In this document: one piece after another, positions 62,701 to 64,000 of the stretch
Numbering within the stretch: position 1 is the stretch's first letter
Layout of the letters: every line of letters begins with the position of its first letter
Assembly: GCA_050949415.1 (NCBI GenBank)
Contig: JBMNFR010000006.1
Coordinates: 1 to 64,000, forward strand
Reading direction: 5' to 3'
Source: JAAZKI01 sp012799905
GTDB taxonomy: Bacteria > Verrucomicrobiota > Lentisphaeria > Oligosphaerales > Oligosphaeraceae
DNA length: 64,000 nucleotides
Position numbers and translations under genes: made by a program
The notes under the pieces: generated by a model
What the model was told of the DNA's origin: nothing
Seen by the model: only the letters and a program-made list of their open reading frames with translations
Database searches by the model: none

Positions 62701-64000
62701 ATGCCAAACCAAACTGCCCAACCTTTTGTCTGCCAACGCTGCGGCGCTTGCTGCCGCTGGCCAGGAATCGTCCGCCTCCGTGAACAAGAAATCGCTCCCA
62801 TCGCTGATTTCCTCGGCATGACCGTGGAAGCCTTCACCGAGACCTACACGCGCCTAGCTCAGAACCGCCAGTCGCTGATCTGCGCAGAACGCGAGGACGG
62901 CGCCTGCATATTCCTGACTCCTGACAACCGATGCCGCATCCATCCGGTCAAACCCATGCAGTGCCGCACCTTTCCCGGCGAGTGGGACGTACCGCCCGAG
63001 TACCGCAAACTCTGCAAAGCCCGGCAGGGCCAGGCTGACCTTGGCGCCAACGCCTACACCCCGAACGTCATCCATGTGCTCGGACACCCGATGCTTCCCT
63101 TGGATTGCACCGTCCATTCGGCTGACGCACAAGTGTTCAACTGCCATAACTTCTGCGTGCTCCTCGAATATCTGCACATTCCCTACGTCTATTACGGCCT
63201 CAAAGGCTCGCGATTGCCAGGCCCGGCCGGCGAATTCGTGGACATCGGCCGACCAACCGGCACCTGGCGCTACGGCAACCGCTGGCACGTCACCTACAAC
63301 CGACGCCTCAGTCGACGCCTGGAGAACAACCGGGGGCCGGAAGGCAAGCCGGAACTGATCGCCTCGCTGTATGGCGCTGCCCAGTCTGATATCGACCCGC
63401 AGGGCCTCCCAGTCTTCGAACCGATGGTCGGCTATGACCATTGCTGGACATCCTACCGGGTCTTCCCATCCTACGCGCATCAGCATACTATCTACGCCAT
63501 CATGCCGGAGCGAACCCGCGACGACCGGTTTTTTGACACCGTCATCCCGCATTTCGTCGAACCGGAAAACTACGGCCTGGCTGAACCGCCGAAGGAGGAA
63601 TACTTGCTTTACCTTGGGCGAGACGTTCCGGCCAAAGGCATGGACTTAGCGCGGCAATGCGCCGAGGACACCGGCATTCGCCTGGTCACGGCTCATTCCG
63701 GGTGGCACGGCGAGGCCAAAGCCAAGCTGATTGGCCAGGCCCGGGCTGTACTTATGCCCACCCTGTATGTTGAGCCTTTCGGCTATGTCGCCATTGAAGC
63801 CCAAATGTGCGGGACGCCCATCATCACCACCGACTGGGGCGCCTTCGTCGAAACCGTCGAACACGGCGTCACCGGCTTCCGCTGCCGAACTGCCGCTGAA
63901 TTCGCCGCCGCCGTCCAAATGGCGCCAAAACTCGACCGCGCCGCCATCCGCGCCGCCGCGATCAAGCGCTTCAGCGTCGCCGCCGTCGCCAAACAATATG
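62701..64000 (+). CDS. YkgJ-type cysteine cluster fused to GT4-like glycosyltransferase, 3' end beyond the window
   Basis: One uninterrupted frame runs from the ATG at 62701 to the window edge (433 residues). The first 105 residues are a YkgJ/UPF0153 zinc-iron cluster domain: CQRCGACCRW (C11, C14, C17, C18), C61, GACIFL (C69), NRCRIHPVKPMQCRTFP (C78, C88) and C105. From about residue 122 a GT-B glycosyltransferase follows: VIHVLGHPMLPL, YGLKGSRLPG, LLYLGRD, and the donor-site EPFGYVAIEAQMCGTPIITTDWGA, typical of GT4. YkgJ proteins are normally stand-alone. No credible internal start or ribosome site separates the parts, though a GTG at 63076 exists. Confidence 0.72.
   Translation, partial: MPNQTAQPFVCQRCGACCRWPGIVRLREQEIAPIADFLGMTVEAFTETYTRLAQNRQSLICAEREDGACIFLTPDNRCRIHPVKPMQCRTFPGEWDVPPEYRKLCKARQGQADLGANAYTPNVIHVLGHPMLPLDCTVHSADAQVFNCHNFCVLLEYLHIPYVYYGLKGSRLPGPAGEFVDIGRPTGTWRYGNRWHVTYNRRLSRRLENNRGPEGKPELIASLYGAAQSDIDPQGLPVFEPMVGYDHCWTSYRVFPSYAHQHTIYAIMPERTRDDRFFDTVIPHFVEPENYGLAEPPKEEYLLYLGRDVPAKGMDLARQCAEDTGIRLVTAHSGWHGEAKAKLIGQARAVLMPTLYVEPFGYVAIEAQMCGTPIITTDWGAFVETVEHGVTGFRCRTAAEFAAAVQMAPKLDRAAIRAAAIKRFSVAAVAKQY

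Overview
The window looks like a chromosomal segment of an uncultured or little-studied Lentisphaerota (Victivallales-like) bacterium. The main clues are two prepilin-type proteins (18965-19696 minus, 20191-20943 plus) with the LIELLVVIAIIAIL helix followed by LLPALSKAREKAR and a late FLDGHA motif, which is the typical Lentisphaerota pseudopilin form. The cell is Gram-negative in build: heptosyltransferase, lipobox lipoproteins, an outer-membrane barrel, UppP and a PpiD-like chaperone. Gfo/Idh/MocA dehydrogenases, a ceramidase-like hydrolase and DUF362 also fit the PVC superphylum. Phylum assignment is inference from these motifs, not a computed phylogeny.

Layout. 1-3480 (minus): Ppx/GppA (cut by the window edge), ROK sugar kinase, M18 aminopeptidase. 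3583-8593 (plus): PRPP-synthetase-like protein, MiaB, TsaD and an MBL hydrolase. 8721-13256 (minus): PpiD-like SurA/parvulin chaperone, Rpe, ribosomal protein L28 and tRNA-Lys(UUU). 13487-24681: metabolic and hydrolytic genes, twin prepilins, an orphan YejB-type permease, a ceramidase-like protein and WaaF. 24751-29755 (minus): amidohydrolase, then a four-lipoprotein island resembling the COG3014-YcfL-LpoB group (penicillin-binding-protein activator). 30553-44711: M24 pita-bread protein, UppP, M28 peptidase, MFS transporter, phosphatase lipoprotein, TrxB-TrxA, TauE/SafE, Gfo/Idh/MocA, PuuD-like amidotransferase and a 1038-residue membrane protein. 45044-50718: an acquired block with an AAA/DUF4143 ATPase and a GC-rich four-gene IS21-type element (46515-50678) with long inverted ends. 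51091-54340 (minus): a probable envelope operon with an outer-membrane barrel (single-base frameshift at a G6 run), a YiiX-like NlpC/P60 hydrolase and a secreted HExxH peptidase. 55446-64000: RtcB, a membrane protein, DUF362 ferredoxin-like protein, SNF2 helicase with SWIM finger, and a YkgJ-glycosyltransferase fusion cut by the right edge.

The most distinctive structure is non-coding. Intergenic gaps are filled with several families of interspersed repeats. Family A (about 320 bp, four copies) has imperfect inverted ends and 5-6 bp target duplications of the form TANNTA. In all four copies the same end lies 18-88 bp upstream of a start codon. Family B is a GC-rich palindromic element of about 350 bp. 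Family C is a GAGGGGC heptamer run joined to a CCGGCACT palindrome. There are also GTGGAC arrays, a short TTAGGGTGGAC hairpin, and 23-bp and 52-bp tandem repeats. Some repeats are nested, and some form the ends of coding sequences.
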